From the NCBI RefSeq assembly GCF_014529535.1, contig NW_023503555.1, positions 8,432,001 to 8,496,000 of the forward strand: DNA of 64,000 nucleotides, read 5' to 3'. The notes beneath the pieces are model-generated. The model saw only the letters and a program-made list of their open reading frames with translations. It was not told where the DNA came from and did no database searches. The position numbers and the translations under genes were made by a program. Position 1 is the stretch's first letter. Each line of letters starts with the position of its first letter. This DNA comes from Bradysia coprophila. Taxonomy: Eukaryota; Arthropoda; Insecta; Diptera; Sciaridae. Below, one piece after another: positions 11,770-22,963 of this stretch.

Positions 11770-12685
11770 GACGATCATAAGGTGCGCCATCTGTTTCTAC
11801 GAGAATATAACAAGGTTATAACAAAATTGAAAATTTTGTATAGACTTCAAGTATGAGAACATCGCTCAAAAACCACTTACAAAGGAACTGTGACGCAAGT
11901 CCTTTTATCCACTTACAAAAGAATAAATATCAGTGGGGGTGGCGCTTACATCTTTAACACGCAAAAGGAAATGTACCACGAATGGCAGATGAACGGCTAC
12001 ATATCTAGGCGGCTGTCTGAGATTTTTAATAACCAATTTTTCAATCAATCTTTAAGCTTCACTCCCAAATGAGCGCCTATTCGGAAAAAACCCCGAAACT
12101 GTCGACTGTGAAAACAGAAAATGTGTCGGTTTTCAAAATTCCTTGCGTGTAGCTCCGAAATTATTGACATTTATGTTTCCGTCAAATCAGTTGCTTATAT
12201 CAGAATTAGGTTTTAAAACAAAATAATTTTATACAAAAATCAATAACGTTCATGTTACCTCGAGGGGTAAGCGATTGCCTGAAATAAAGTGACACCAACT
12301 AATCTCCTTGTCATTTTCTCATTTTTTTTTTAAGTTTTTCAAATATACTTTCCGTATGGAAATTTTTTCGCAATTTCCCGATATTTTGTTTTTATACACG
12401 TTGATTACGCCAATTATTTCAGTGTCGTATTCCTCACAAAAGGTCGTAAAAGATGTACAAAGCTGCCCTACATGTCATAAATCTCATAAAATATTACTCT
12501 CGTTTGCACTAAGTTTTTTATGCATTGTAGGGTAGAAATTTAATAGAGAGAGGGAGAGAGTTAGAAAGAATAAGTTCCAAGAAAATCGCTTGCAAGGAAA
12601 AGGTCTGTTTTGTGCCATGGAATGTTTGAATAACTTTTGACACGAGTTTTCGTATTTTTTCGTAACATATCGCGTAAAATAGTTA
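11770..12685. other. Spacer after satellite, nothing recognised
   Basis: Unique AT-rich sequence with a short GA-rich microsatellite near 12545-12560. No gene or structured repeat is seen. The string GTGACGCAAGTCC at about 11890 recurs at about 15420, which may mark a shared repeat. Confidence 0.4.
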
Positions 12686-12836
12686 TTTACTATGCTGGTG
12701 CATGTAATAAGGCTATTACATGTATAGGCAATAACCTTTACATCACTCGCATAGTAAAGTTATTTTACTATGCTGGTGCATGTAATAAGACTATTACATG
12801 TATAGGCAATAGCCTTTACATCACTCGCATAGTAAA
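12686..12836. repeat. Two tandem 73-bp elements with inverted ends
   Basis: Two near-identical 73-bp units (12686-12758 and 12764-12836) are separated by 5 bp. Each begins TTTACTATGC and ends with its reverse complement GCATAGTAAA. An internal ATGTAATA...TATTACAT pair makes each unit an imperfect hairpin. They differ at only a few positions. They may be minimal MITEs or a short array. Confidence 0.75.
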
Positions 12837-12858
12837 ACGTCGTACTACACACGGAAAA

Positions 12859-12949
12859 TAAAGTGATATCTCGTATCACGATGAGTAAATGTACCTCGGG
12901 CTAAAGCCCTCGGTTACTTTTACTCATCTGGATACGAGATATCACTTTA
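12859..12949. repeat. Long near-perfect hairpin
   Basis: The outer arm AAAGTGATATCTCGTATC is mirrored by GATACGAGATATCACTTT. Inside it, GATGAGTAA pairs with TTACTCATC and CCTCGGGCT faces AGCCCTCGG. The whole 91 bp can fold into one stem with small bulges. No coding content or terminator context is seen. It is probably a foldback-type repeat. Confidence 0.7.
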
Positions 12950-13068
12950 CTTCCCTTGCATAGTAATGTACTATACATGCTACATGCGTCGAAAACCATA
13001 CTTTTCATGTTTCAAGCACTTCTTTCGATGTACTCAACATGTAAAATCCATTACATAGGTGGTAGATG

Positions 13069-13150
13069 CTATTTGCACCCGGGTGCATGTAGTCATAAAA
13101 ACACTATTTGCACCCGGGTGCAAATAGACATATAAAGACTATTTGCACCC
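13069..13150. repeat. 24-bp palindrome cluster, first site
   Basis: A perfect 24-bp palindrome (CTATTTGCACCC followed by its reverse complement) occupies 13104-13127. It is flanked by a degenerate copy at about 13069 and a half copy at 13139-13150. The same motif forms a regular array at 15484-15577. Confidence 0.8.
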
Positions 13151-13276
13151 AACTACAAAAAAATCTACAAAAATCATGTTTTTTTTATGTAAATAATCAG
13201 AAAAAACTTACATTTTGACTTCAGAAACGTGGGCTTGCTGTTTTTAAAAGTAACGAAGAAAGGTTTACATGACTAG

Positions 13277-13785
13277 TAGGGTGTAGCGTTTTGACGAAAG
13301 TATTTTGTTTTTTAAGGCCTGCGGGTAGGTTCGATGCAGAATGGTCCACTGAACACAAAAATACAAAAAAAAAAATTGAAGTTCCCTTTAAAATGAGCTA
13401 TGACACGACTATATTCCTTTCCAGTCTCATATTTTAGAAAGCTTTAAATCCAAAAAAATTCTTAAAAAATCATGTTCGGGAGCACTTTTTGTAATTGTTC
13501 AACGGTGACTCAATTTTCTTTTTTAATTTTAAAGTATGCCAAATTGAAGCCACGGTCTCTACGATTAATTATCATATACACTTAAGATATATTTTTCCAC
13601 ACAGCCGGCAGAACTAATCTCACTATGGCTTTGAGACCAAAAAAGTCGGCTTTCAGAGGTGCGCATGGGAGCTTCGAACTTCAATTTTTTTTTTTGGTAT
13701 TTTCGTGTTCAGTGGACCATTCTGCATCGAACCTAACCGCAGGCCTTAAAAAACAAAATACTTTCGTCAAAACGCTACACCCTAT
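13277..13785. mobile_element. Foldback MITE, 509 bp, about 115-bp arms
   Basis: The terminal inverted repeats start TAGGGTGTAGCGTTTTGACG and continue for about 115 bp with few mismatches (left arm from 13277, right arm ending at 13785). The element is flanked by the direct repeat TGACTAG at 13270-13276 and 13786-13792, a probable 7-8 bp target-site duplication. The centre has no open reading frame, so it is non-autonomous. The superfamily is undetermined; the duplication length is compatible with hAT-like insertion. Confidence 0.8.
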
Positions 13786-14019
13786 TGACTAGCCTCTTTA
13801 TTAGAGATAAGCCAATGGTACTTACACCACAAAAAATTATGTATTCGAATCTATTTAACAATATGTTAATAGAAGAATATCCATAGGTGATGAGTTTATT
13901 TGTGTAGGCGTATAAAATGAAAATGACGCCAATCATTAAATCGGAAGCTTAATGTGAGACCGACGCGAGAAGGCATCAAAGCTGCATTAAATCACCCATC
14001 CTAGCTTTCATTCAATTTT

Positions 14020-15170
14020 AGTTGTTTAGTAAAAGGGAAAGAGAAAAATTCCCTGGAATCGTTACATTAGCCATTCCGTTACGTTTTGTAAAAGGGAAAA
14101 ATCCTCTGGAGTTAAGCTTTTCCGTAAAATTTTGTAAATGGGAATGTAGTATTTTGCGTTACATTTTGTAAAAAAATAACTATTACAATCGCTAAAACGC
14201 ACTGGTGTGCATACGTTATTTTGCACCAGCTGGTCACATACAATTCCAAATGGGACCAGCTGGTGTAAAATAACGTATCGTTTTAGCGATTGTACTCTGG
14301 AAATTGGCCTTATGCTTTACACTTTGTAAAAGGGAAAAATCCCCTGGAACGTTTTGTAAAAGGTGAAAATCCTATGAAAGTACTCCTTTTCGTTACATTT
14401 TGTAATCTCGATCGAGCGTCTGTGTTACGTTTTGTGAACGGGAAAATTCACTGTAACTTTTCCTTTTGCTTTACATTTCATAAAAGGGATAAATTCCTTA
14501 GAATATAGCATTTTTGTTACGTTTTGTGAAAGGGGGAAATCCATTGGAATCGTTCTGTTAGCTTTTATGTCAAATTTTGTAAAAGGGAAAAATCCTATGG
14601 AATTTGGCCTTATTCTTTACACTTTCTAAAAGTGAAGAATCTTTTGGAATTTAGCCTTTTTGTTACGTTTTGTAAAAGCGGAAAATCCTCTGAAGTTACG
14701 GATTTTCGTTACATTTTGTATAAAGGAAAATCACCCGGAATGTAGCCTTTTGCGTTACATTTTGTAAAAGGGAAAGATCCTCTGGAATGTAGCCTTTTCG
14801 TTACGTTTAGTAAAAAGTGAAAATCCTCTGTAGTTACGCCTTACGCCTTTTCGTTACATTTTGTTAACAGGAAACTACAATCTCGACAAATAAATTAGCT
14901 TCTGCGCTACATTTTGTGAAGAGGATTCCCTGGAATCGTTGCATTAGCCTTTCCGTTACGTTTTGTAAAAGGGAAAATCACCTGTAAATTGGCCTTTCGC
15001 TTTACATTTCATAAAAAGGATGAATTCCCTAGCATTTTTGTTACGTTTTGTTGGAATCGTTTTGTTAGCTTTTCTGTAAAATTCTGTAAAATGGAAAAAT
15101 CCTCTGGAATTAGTCCTATTCGTTACGGTTTATAAAAGGGAAACTAGGGAAACTCGACAGATCAATTATA
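14020..15170 (+). repeat. Degenerate minisatellite, about 45-60 bp unit
   Basis: Variants of the motif CGTTACATTTTGTAAAAGGG then AAAAATCCTCTGGAATTTAGCC recur about twenty times with variable spacing and many substitutions and indels. The array is interrupted by a hairpin at 14184-14294. The degree of divergence indicates an old, no longer homogenised array, in contrast to the nearly uniform 57-bp satellite nearby. Confidence 0.75.
14184..14294. repeat. Hairpin inserted in minisatellite
   Basis: The arm TACAATCGCTAAAACG is mirrored at 14279-14294, and the inner arms ACGTTATTTTGCACCAGCTGG and its reverse complement lie between. Together they make a foldback of about 111 bp with one asymmetric bulge. 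It splits the surrounding minisatellite, consistent with insertion of a small MITE. Confidence 0.7.
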
Positions 15171-15483
15171 AGGGAAAAGAGTATAGTTAAGCCCAACAGA
15201 GTATTATCCTCATTCGTAGAAGAAAAATCCTAAATAATTACGCACAAAGAGTATTAGTGTTCCCATTTGTTAAAGGAAAAATAAATTTTCGAATTTTCAA
15301 AGAAGTATTTTCGTTTGTTTTTCCAGTCAAACTGAACCGTTTTTCTTATAATTTCCATAGCAAAAGCGTGATTTCCGTTGGAGTTGGGTTCAAATCATGC
15401 CCGCACGTTAGTAAGCGGGCGTGACGCAAGTCCACTACCAAAAATGTTTTAACAAACAAATTTTGAGGATAGTGTTTATATGT

Positions 15484-15577
15484 CTATTTGCACCCGGGTG
15501 CAAATTGTGTTTATATGTCTATTTGCACACGGGTGCAAATAGTGTTTATATGACTATTTGCACCCGGGTGCAAATAG
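15484..15577. repeat. 24-bp palindrome array, 35-bp period
   Basis: Three copies of the CTATTTGCACCC palindrome start at 15484, 15519 and 15554, an exact 35-bp period, with spacer tgtttatatg. The second copy carries one mismatch (CACACG) and the first a terminal mismatch. It is the same motif as at 13104-13127, about 2.4 kb away. Confidence 0.85.
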
Positions 15578-15884
15578 TCACTTCGTACATAGCTCGGGAT
15601 AAAAATGCAAAGTCTCGTTTTCGTGCGTTGATTAATCTCTGCCTCGCCTCGGATCAACAAAATTTACACGAAAACTACTTTTCATCTTTTTGTGCATGTT
15701 GATGTAAAATATGAAAATGTTCAGTTTCCAAGAAAACGTTACTTTTCACTCTTATACCGACTTTTGAAATGAGCTCCTACACCATTTCATTATTGTCACT
15801 AATGATGTTATAGGCCACTTTCGATCCATGTAAACTTAAAAGCATGTTAATAGAATTAGTACATTACTGTCTCGCTGCGACACC

Positions 15885-16160
15885 AAAAATTTTTCACAAC
15901 TCAGTCGAGAAAATAGTAATTTTCTCCCATACACTCAAACTTTTGTTGTGAAAAACGTTGAGTTTTACTAGGGAAAAAAGTTTGAAATTGCATTTTGTCG
16001 GACTAGTGGCCCTCGCTACGCTCTGGTCACATACAACACCCTCGAAATGCAATTTCCAACTTTTCTTCACTCGTTGAACAATTAACTTATTGTTTGCTTG
16101 AGGCCAGAAAATGCGAAAAACTGGTTCTCGGCGAGACGGTAATGCGTTGTTTTCTGGCCG
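15885..16160 (+). repeat. Dispersed repeat family, copy 2
   Basis: This is an inverted relative of the segment at 5735-5945, sharing TTTTTCACAACT, GAAAAT...ATTTTCTCCC, GTTGTGAAAAACGTTGAG, CTCTGGTCACA and CAATTTCCAACTTTTCTTC. No coding sequence is present. Confidence 0.5.
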
Positions 16161-16493
16161 CTATCAAACAAAATTACATACTACCTTCTTTTGCCCTTAC
16201 TTTGGATTCGTCATAAATTTCGAACTGTTTGCCGGCGTCTTAATTCACGATATCCAAATCCTCCGTCTTCTATATCTATAGATGTTTTATCAGGAGTTAT
16301 CATCCGTTTAATCATTTCAACATTTCTAGATTACTACCTGAACAATATAATTATCTAATATTTGCACCATAATTTTTTTTGTCGTGTCTTTCTCAACAAT
16401 AAAACCAACACAATCACCATAGGTAATTTTGCCGTAAAGAAGTGCTACTAATTTTAATGTTTTTGCATATTAAAAAACAGCGTGTCGTCTCGT

Positions 16494-16502
16494 CTATATA
16501 TT
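16494..16502 (+). promoter_or_regulatory. TATA box of serine-protease homolog
   Basis: The sequence ctatatatt lies about 80 nt upstream of the start codon at 16576. That leaves room for a start site near 16525 and a short 5' UTR. The element lies to the left of the duplicated block, so the second gene copy has no counterpart. Confidence 0.5.
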
Positions 16503-16575
16503 AGTTAGTAACGAGACCTCATCTAGACAAGTGTTTTTTGTTATAATTTGATAAAACGTCGTAAAAGAAAAAAAA

Positions 16576-19500
16576 ATGAAATCGATTCACGGTTCGATAT
16601 TGATGTTGTCGCTGATTGTTTGGGCAGATGTGAATGGACAAATAATTTCACCGTATCAAGTAAGAGTGGAGCTGTTACCTTTGCGGGATGACTTTGTTAT
16701 CTCGGACAAAATAGTTTTAATGCAGATGATAAAGGAGAAAAACAAACCGTTTGTGTCTTATGTAACTGAGCGTGTGATAGGAATTTATATTTAAAAAAAA
16801 AAAAACATTTTTGTGAACCTAGAAATGTTGTTTTATCATCAGATATCGTACTTAAATGTCCTAGATAAAAAAGTGACTTATCTTTCTTACATGCACACGT
16901 ATGTATCACCGTGTGTATACATTAACCTGTTGCAGGCTAATAATTTTATTTATTTTTAATATCACATGAGTCGAGTCACAGTGTAAATAATGAATTTATT
17001 GGAAAAACAAAAATGAAATTGGAACCGAACACACACTCACTTTACGTACTAAAACATTGCTCATTGACGATTTTGTGGATTTTTTGTGGAAAATTTACAT
17101 TGAAACCAAGATACTACCACCACGGACAGTAGAGAACTTACTTACCGAGTCCTGAGAAATAATCAGTGTTTACATACTAGAACTGGCCCAAAGGGCTTTT
17201 TAATTTTGTGTGTGAACGAAATGCCTTTCACAAATTTTTGTCATCCAACGTCCAGAGAGCTTTTGGGCAGCCATTTCGGCACTGAGTGTTTAATATCTCT
17301 CTCCTTACTCCAGTTTTTTCCACGGTTTTCAGGTTTATTAGGAATCGATGGGACCGACCATAGTTTCAGTTTAGGCACAAAACACTGGACTTTTTTTTGA
17401 AAAGTTTATGAATTTTTTCGACCCGGACGCTATAGTTTCTGACACCTGTGTTCAGTTAATGGATAAAATCGTTCTTTAAAAGTCTCGGTCTATTTAACAT
17501 TTCAACTTTTTACTGCGGTCAGAATGATAGTTTGTTGAAAAAGGTCGGGAGGAGTAAGACCTAATAACTGATTTATACTTTAACCTGTTACAGACTGCAA
17601 GCGTTATTATAATCGGGTCTATTACTTCCATCTATCAAAGTACTTTTAATCTGTTGATTTCAAATCTTGCACTTCAATTTTTTTAACATTCACTTTACTA
17701 TATGATGGACCATATTACCCAGAGCTTGTCATTATTTTTGTCGTCGTTATCAATAACAGATAAATAGCCGTATTTCACGGGGTTATAACTTCGTGAGACT
17801 TTTCATATTTCACTAAAAGACAATTGCCGTGAGGTATGCTACTATCTGAATTCAGACAGGAAGCACAGCTACCGTTTATGTGAAATTAATTTAGTTATGA
17901 GCACAGCACTGCTCCTAGCATGTGAACACTGAATGTACAAGTGTCAAATTTGGAGGCTTTAGTGATGAGAGCTACGCTTAAGATTGTTTGTATTTCATGT
18001 TTTAAGTCATACAACGAAAGCAAATCATCTATCTTTACAAAAGAACCGCAATGCCTACATTTAGGTGAGGGTTTAGCTCTGACGATGCCAATATAATCAA
18101 TTGAAGTTTTGAATACAAAAAACATCGTAAGCCAAGTCCAAACGGAGCTACAGTAATGAAATTTTATTTTTCTTATAATTCACTAATATGGGACAAGGCA
18201 CATTTCTGCATTTAACCATTCATAATATGCTATGAAGTTCAGCGAATTTGCTCATAAAAGTCTTTGAAATTTTCAATTTTCTTCAATTTCTTAACTAAAA
18301 TGTTTCATACCGAAAAATTGTCATTACCGCCAAGTTACGGTAACAGTGACCTACCCCTCTGTAAAATATATCATATCTGCAAGAAATGGAACAATTTTTT
18401 GATGATCTGACTAAAAGTTTTTGGTGCCAAGTGTGACATTAAAAAAATAATTGTCTGAATGTCTCAACTTGGGCAAACAAACTCAACATAAACTTTATGC
18501 CATGAATTAAAATCTGTTTGATTAAATATTTACTTATTAGAGATAATAACGCGCGATGACGGGTCTCTGTACAATGGATTCATATCTATAGATGTAAAAT
18601 GATGTTACTGATTACAATAATAGATCATAATCACATGAAGATTGCTGATTTCGTTTGTGAGATGTGTTTGGTAATCTTCGAGAAAAATTATGAAAATTTT
18701 GCGTAAATCAACTTATCAAACAATGCAGTATGAACAAGATGGGCCTTCCGTTTTTTTTTACTTTATCAAAGAGTCGTAAACGAAATGAATGAGCGCTGAT
18801 AATTACTCTTTGCAGTGTGGACGGGACAGAAATGGAGCGATTTTTTATTTAAATTAATTTTTGAGTTGCATGATAATATCATTCCATTCTTTACTGATAA
18901 CACGGCAGCGTAAAATAAACCAGGCAGTTGTGGGACCGTATCATAAGTAAATTTCTATTTTATGGATTCAGCCAAGAGTATTGATTGAGCGTATTTGCAA
19001 ATATTAGCGAGAACAGTAGAAACAACATTTGCATCTTGTGAAAAGTTTAATTTAATTCCTCGATCATATCTAGGTCCCTTATTTGACTTTACATAAATGA
19101 ACTGCTCCTGCCTGGTTTATTTTACGCTTCGTTGCTGATAAGTATGACTTGTTCTGATCAAAGTTATTTTTTTAAACGCAGGCCAGAAAATAGTCATTTT
19201 CTTCCCTCCGTTCAGAATTCGAAAGCTTTTGTTGCGAAAAACGTTGTGTTTAACTCGGAAAAAAGTTAGAAATTACATTAAACCGAGAAAATTCTTCCCT
19301 AGTTGAACTAATACCTATTTTTTCTCGACAGGTTGGTTGATTAATACAGAAAAACGCTCTTATTTAAGATTTTTCTTTGTTTGCTAAGAAAAGTTGTGAT
19401 TGTTTCTTCTTCTGAAAATTGCAAACTGTTTTTCCACCTGCTAAGAATTTCGCGCCGAGTCATTTACAATAATTGACAAAATGACACTTTGGGGGTTATT

Positions 19501-22500
19501 GTGAATGACGCGGTGCGAAATTCCTCAACACCTGTTGCACAACTTTTCATGCCAAACAACTTGAAATGAAGAAAAAACTTACAGAACTTGCGCCCGGAAT
19601 TATACAAGTACCTGCACTGGATACAAAATCTTGTCCTTCATTAATTCCCTTGACTGAAATACATGGGTCTTACGGATGATAAACACTCTAAAATGTTTGT
19701 CACACAATGTTCACTACTATGATTGAAAATACATGAATGTATGACCAAAAACCTTAAATACAGAAAATGTTTGTCACACTTTGTTCATTCCTTGATAACA
19801 CGATAACTCGAGTAATTTTCAATGGATTTCCAAAAACTTTTTTTTGTCTGACGGGTAATTAAATTCCTGAGGTTAATTTTGAAGATGGGTTATAACGGAC
19901 GGGTGATCTCTGAGATATTCCTAAAAGAATTTTTGTCTTGTCGCTTGATAACACGATAACTTGAGTAATTTTCAATGGATTTCCAAAAACTATTTTTTGT
20001 TCGACGGGGAATTACATTCCTGAGGTTAAGTTCGAAGATGGGTTATAACGGACGGGTGATCTCTGAGATATTCCCAAAAGAATTTTTGTCTTGTCGCTTG
20101 ATAACACGATAACTTAGGTAATCCTCAACGGATTTCCAAAAAAAAAAACAGACTATCTGTCTAAATAATAGTCTCCTTACGGAGAAATTTTCGACTTTCC
20201 AAGAAAATTTTGTTTGATAAGTACTGAAATAACTCGGGTTAAGTTCGTTAATGGAAAATACTGAAGTATCTGTTATTTATTCCGAAAAGACTTTTATGTG
20301 TCATTTATTGTTGCCTATGGTAGAAAAAAAATCAACGAGTGTGAACTTTGCGGCCAGAGCGAAGCGAGGGCCGTAATCCCACGAGTTTCATATTTTATTC
20401 ATGATCGATCAAATGAGGCCGAGTTTCAGTAGATTTAATTGCTACAAAAATTCTTATAATTTAGAAAATTTAAACGAACGTGAGCTTTACAGTCATAGCA
20501 AAGCGAGGCCTTCCATAATTTTTTTTAAAATCGACTAGGACTGAAATTCATGAGGCTTAGGTTAGTAAATGGAAAGTATTTGAGTAACAATCTAGACTTT
20601 ATTTCGAAAAGATTTTTTTGAGGGATTTCGTGGTAGTTGTTTGTATACAAAAAATTGAACAAGTGTGGACTTTGCGGCCAGAGCTTCATAGCTTCAGAGT
20701 TTCATTTTTGTTCAATACATAATCAAGAAATCTTTTCACCACCGTTTATAGCAGACAATGGGACTTTCTGAAGAAAAAAATTGGAATATAATAAAGCGAA
20801 TGCGCAATTTATAAGAAAATAAGAAGCGCGCAGATTCTCGCGAATTTAAGATTTCGTAACTTGACAGTTGTCATCTTAAAAGTTACGAATCGTATGGACA
20901 TTCGCATTAAGGTGACAACTGGAATTCTTAAATTCACGAGAATCGGCGCCCAGAGTGCAGATTGCCGTATTTTCGTAACTTTAAAGAATTCGTAACTTGA
21001 CAGTTCTTGTAGGATTTTATACACGCAACCGTCAAGCTATGAATATTTATTCAGTCAGTCAAGGGACCTGACCCACCCATAAGGTGGGGCCTAGTTTTAA
21101 CATACGATTTGATATTTATTTTTGTCATTGCTCTCGATCAGATTCGTCTGGAATTTTATGTTACACTTGATTTTATTGGCAAATTTGGGAAAACGTTTTC
21201 CCATATTCTCCCAAGTTTTCCCGTGTTTTCCTAAATTTCCTGAATTTTCCTTTTGCTAAAGATAGTCCCTGCTTCAAGATTTTCATTCTCACTTGATAGC
21301 TTCAGGCACAATATTTCCTTATGTTTCACGCTCTGATTATTCCGAGTGTTTACATCCACGAAATGGTAAACTTTTAGATTTCTGTCAGAATCCCCATTCG
21401 GTATTTGAACTACTCAGCTTTAGATGCTCGGGTGTCGAATCCAAGAAAGTTACAATGAGTATACGAAACAAAATCTAGCATCTAAGCCCCCTTTATGGCT
21501 GAGAATAAACTTATCGAATATACTAAGGGAATGTGAGAGGTTGACTCAACTTCTTTCCTATTTTTATTCAGGCTTCCATTCGCTTGTATGACAATTTTTT
21601 ACCGAGTGGCAGCGATAATATCAATCTCTGTAACGGGGCAATCATCCATGAAAGTTATGTTCTAACGACTGCCGATTGCATGCATTCTCGGATACGTTCT
21701 GCTAATCTAAGGTAATTTACGATAGGTCGAGCCGATCAAACTCATTGACCTTTCAAAGTTTACTGGAGGTTTGAACTTGCAATTTGTTTTCAGTCGTCCA
21801 TACAATCCGTCAATGATTTACGTTGCAGCAGGATCCTTTGCGGCTAATCCAACGAATACGCGTTATGTTGACTCAATTACAATCCACGAAAATTACAACC
21901 CTGACACGCTGGCGAATGATATCGCTTTGGTGAAGGTAATCCATTCAGAATGTGAAACTTTTCAATAAGATTCGAGCTAACAACACTCGGAAAAACGTTT
22001 TAGGTCAACGAGCCGTTCCCACTGAGAAATAACCTTGTAATTCAGTGGATTGCCTTAGACGTTAAGAATGCCAGATACGACAACTGCTTCATCAGTTTTC
22101 AGAATCAAACGGTAAAAATCGATTGAACGTGTGGTGCGAATGTTTCCACTTCAAATAAAATTTTTATCGCTTTCCAGTCGACACGCTACCCATATACATC
22201 ACCTCAGGCAATTTATGTTATGGACAATTGGTTTTGTAACAAGGGGGCGATCGAAACCAATTCTACCGAACGATTTAGTGACATCTGTTCTCACTATCTC
22301 TTTAACGACAGCGGAATGTGCAAGGTGAGCATTAGTGTTGAAATGTGCAAAGGGACCACTCTGGTCAAGTCGTACTAAGGCAGAATCCAACATGATAGAG
22401 ACAGAGAAAATAACAAAATGATTAAGTCCGTTAACACATCGGACGTTCTTCTCAGCAAAAGCATTCCTGTAGGGTGGTTTCACATTCTTAATGATTTTCC

Positions 22501-22963
22501 AAACAGCTCCAGCCAACCCAATTTCAAATTAGCAGTGACAGAGGAACTCCGCTAGTCTGCAACAACCATGTCACCGGACTGTTATCTCAAATTCAGCCAC
22601 CGAGAAATGATTCCAACACATCCGCTTCATGTGAAACGACATTGAAAACCTGGGCATTCTACACGAAAGTCTCCGATTTCACTGAATGGATTCATCTGAA
22701 CATTGCTCGGCAACAGCCGACCGCAGCACCTGGACAGCAACCCGTCACTTATCCTCCATATTACAGTAATTGCAAAGATTATTGAATTCAATTTATATGA
22801 GAAATTCTATCGAATCGATTTTTCTTTAGCTCCACCTCAGTCCACCACCCAACAACAACCACACGGTGACAAGCCTAAAGGAAACAACGCTAGCAGTTTA
22901 GCGAAGTCAGTGTCAACTGTTCTAGCTTGTTTATGGATCGTTTTTAATTTTTTAATTTATTAA
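16576..22963 (+). CDS. Catalytically inactive serine-protease homolog, membrane-anchored
   Basis: Trypsin-fold, chymotrypsin-family (S1) protein without protease chemistry. Exons: 16576-16659, 21572-21711, 21794-21935, 22004-22111, 22178-22324, 22507-22765, 22830-22963; phases match at every junction and give 337 residues. Exon 1 encodes a signal peptide (ILMLSLIVWADVNGQ) followed by ISPYQ, which joins to ASIRLYDN in exon 2. The family blocks are visible but altered: the His-57 block reads VLTTADC (His to Asp), the Asp-102 block NDIALVK is kept, and the Ser-195 block reads SDRGTPLVC in place of GDSGGPLVC (Ser to Arg). The C-terminus has a Pro/Gln-rich stretch and then a hydrophobic tail (VLACLWIVFNFLIY), suggesting a GPI signal or membrane anchor. 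Such homologs act as cofactors or decoys in insects; the role here is not known. Intron 1 is 4.9 kb and contains repeats and the left duplication breakpoint. Confidence 0.85.
17581..17787 (+). mobile_element. MITE family with CCTGTTACAG-type ends
   Basis: The segment starts taacctgttacag and ends near tatttcacggggtta, degenerate inverted termini. Internal blocks (attacttccat, aaatcttgcacttcaatttttt, ggaccatattac, gtcgtcgttatc) are shared with copies at 23383-23575 (inverted), 24878-26502 (interrupted) and 31953-32799 (interrupted). Confidence 0.6.
18901..19134. mobile_element. 234-bp MITE with TIRs and 7-bp TSD
   Basis: The left end CACGGCAGCGTAAAATAAAC faces its inverted partner GTTTATTTTACGCTTCGTTG. 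CTGATAA flanks both sides (18894-18900 and 19135-19141). There is no open reading frame. A related element with CACGGCAGAGTAAA ends lies at 30793-31111. The copy in unit B is at 35869-36102. Confidence 0.8.
19180..19330 (+). repeat. Dispersed repeat family, copy 3 (partial)
   Basis: Blocks GGCCAGAAAATAGTCATTTTC, TTTTGTTGCGAAAAACGTTG and CTCGGAAAAAAGTTAGAAATT are shared with 15885-16160 and, inverted, with 5735-5945. It is duplicated near 36148-36298. Confidence 0.5.
19791..20140 (+). repeat. 153-bp tandem repeat, 2.3 copies
   Basis: Units starting cttgataacacgataact recur at 19791, 19944 and 20097 (period 153 bp), with inner blocks ttttcaatggatttccaaaaa, cctgaggttaa, gggttataacggacgggtga. 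Unit B repeats it near 36758-37106. The phrase cgataacttgagtaa also occurs in the element at 61.1 kb, suggesting a shared source. Confidence 0.8.
20833..20944. repeat. Imperfect hairpin element
   Basis: GATTCTCGCGAATTTAAGA on the left faces TCTTAAATTCACGAGAATC on the right; inner blocks CAGTTGTCATCTTAA and TTAAGGTGACAACTG also pair. It is non-coding and probably the remains of a foldback element. It recurs in unit B near 37800-37911. Confidence 0.6.

Noticed and set aside
7889-11821. A 1,310-codon open frame as a giant repeat protein
   Set aside because: The frame is open because the satellite period is a multiple of three; units lack synonymous variation, the flanks are not exon-like and the palindrome explains the conservation.
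7965-15577. CRISPR-like arrays
   Set aside because: The repeats are contiguous satellites or palindromes without unique spacers, in a eukaryotic genome.
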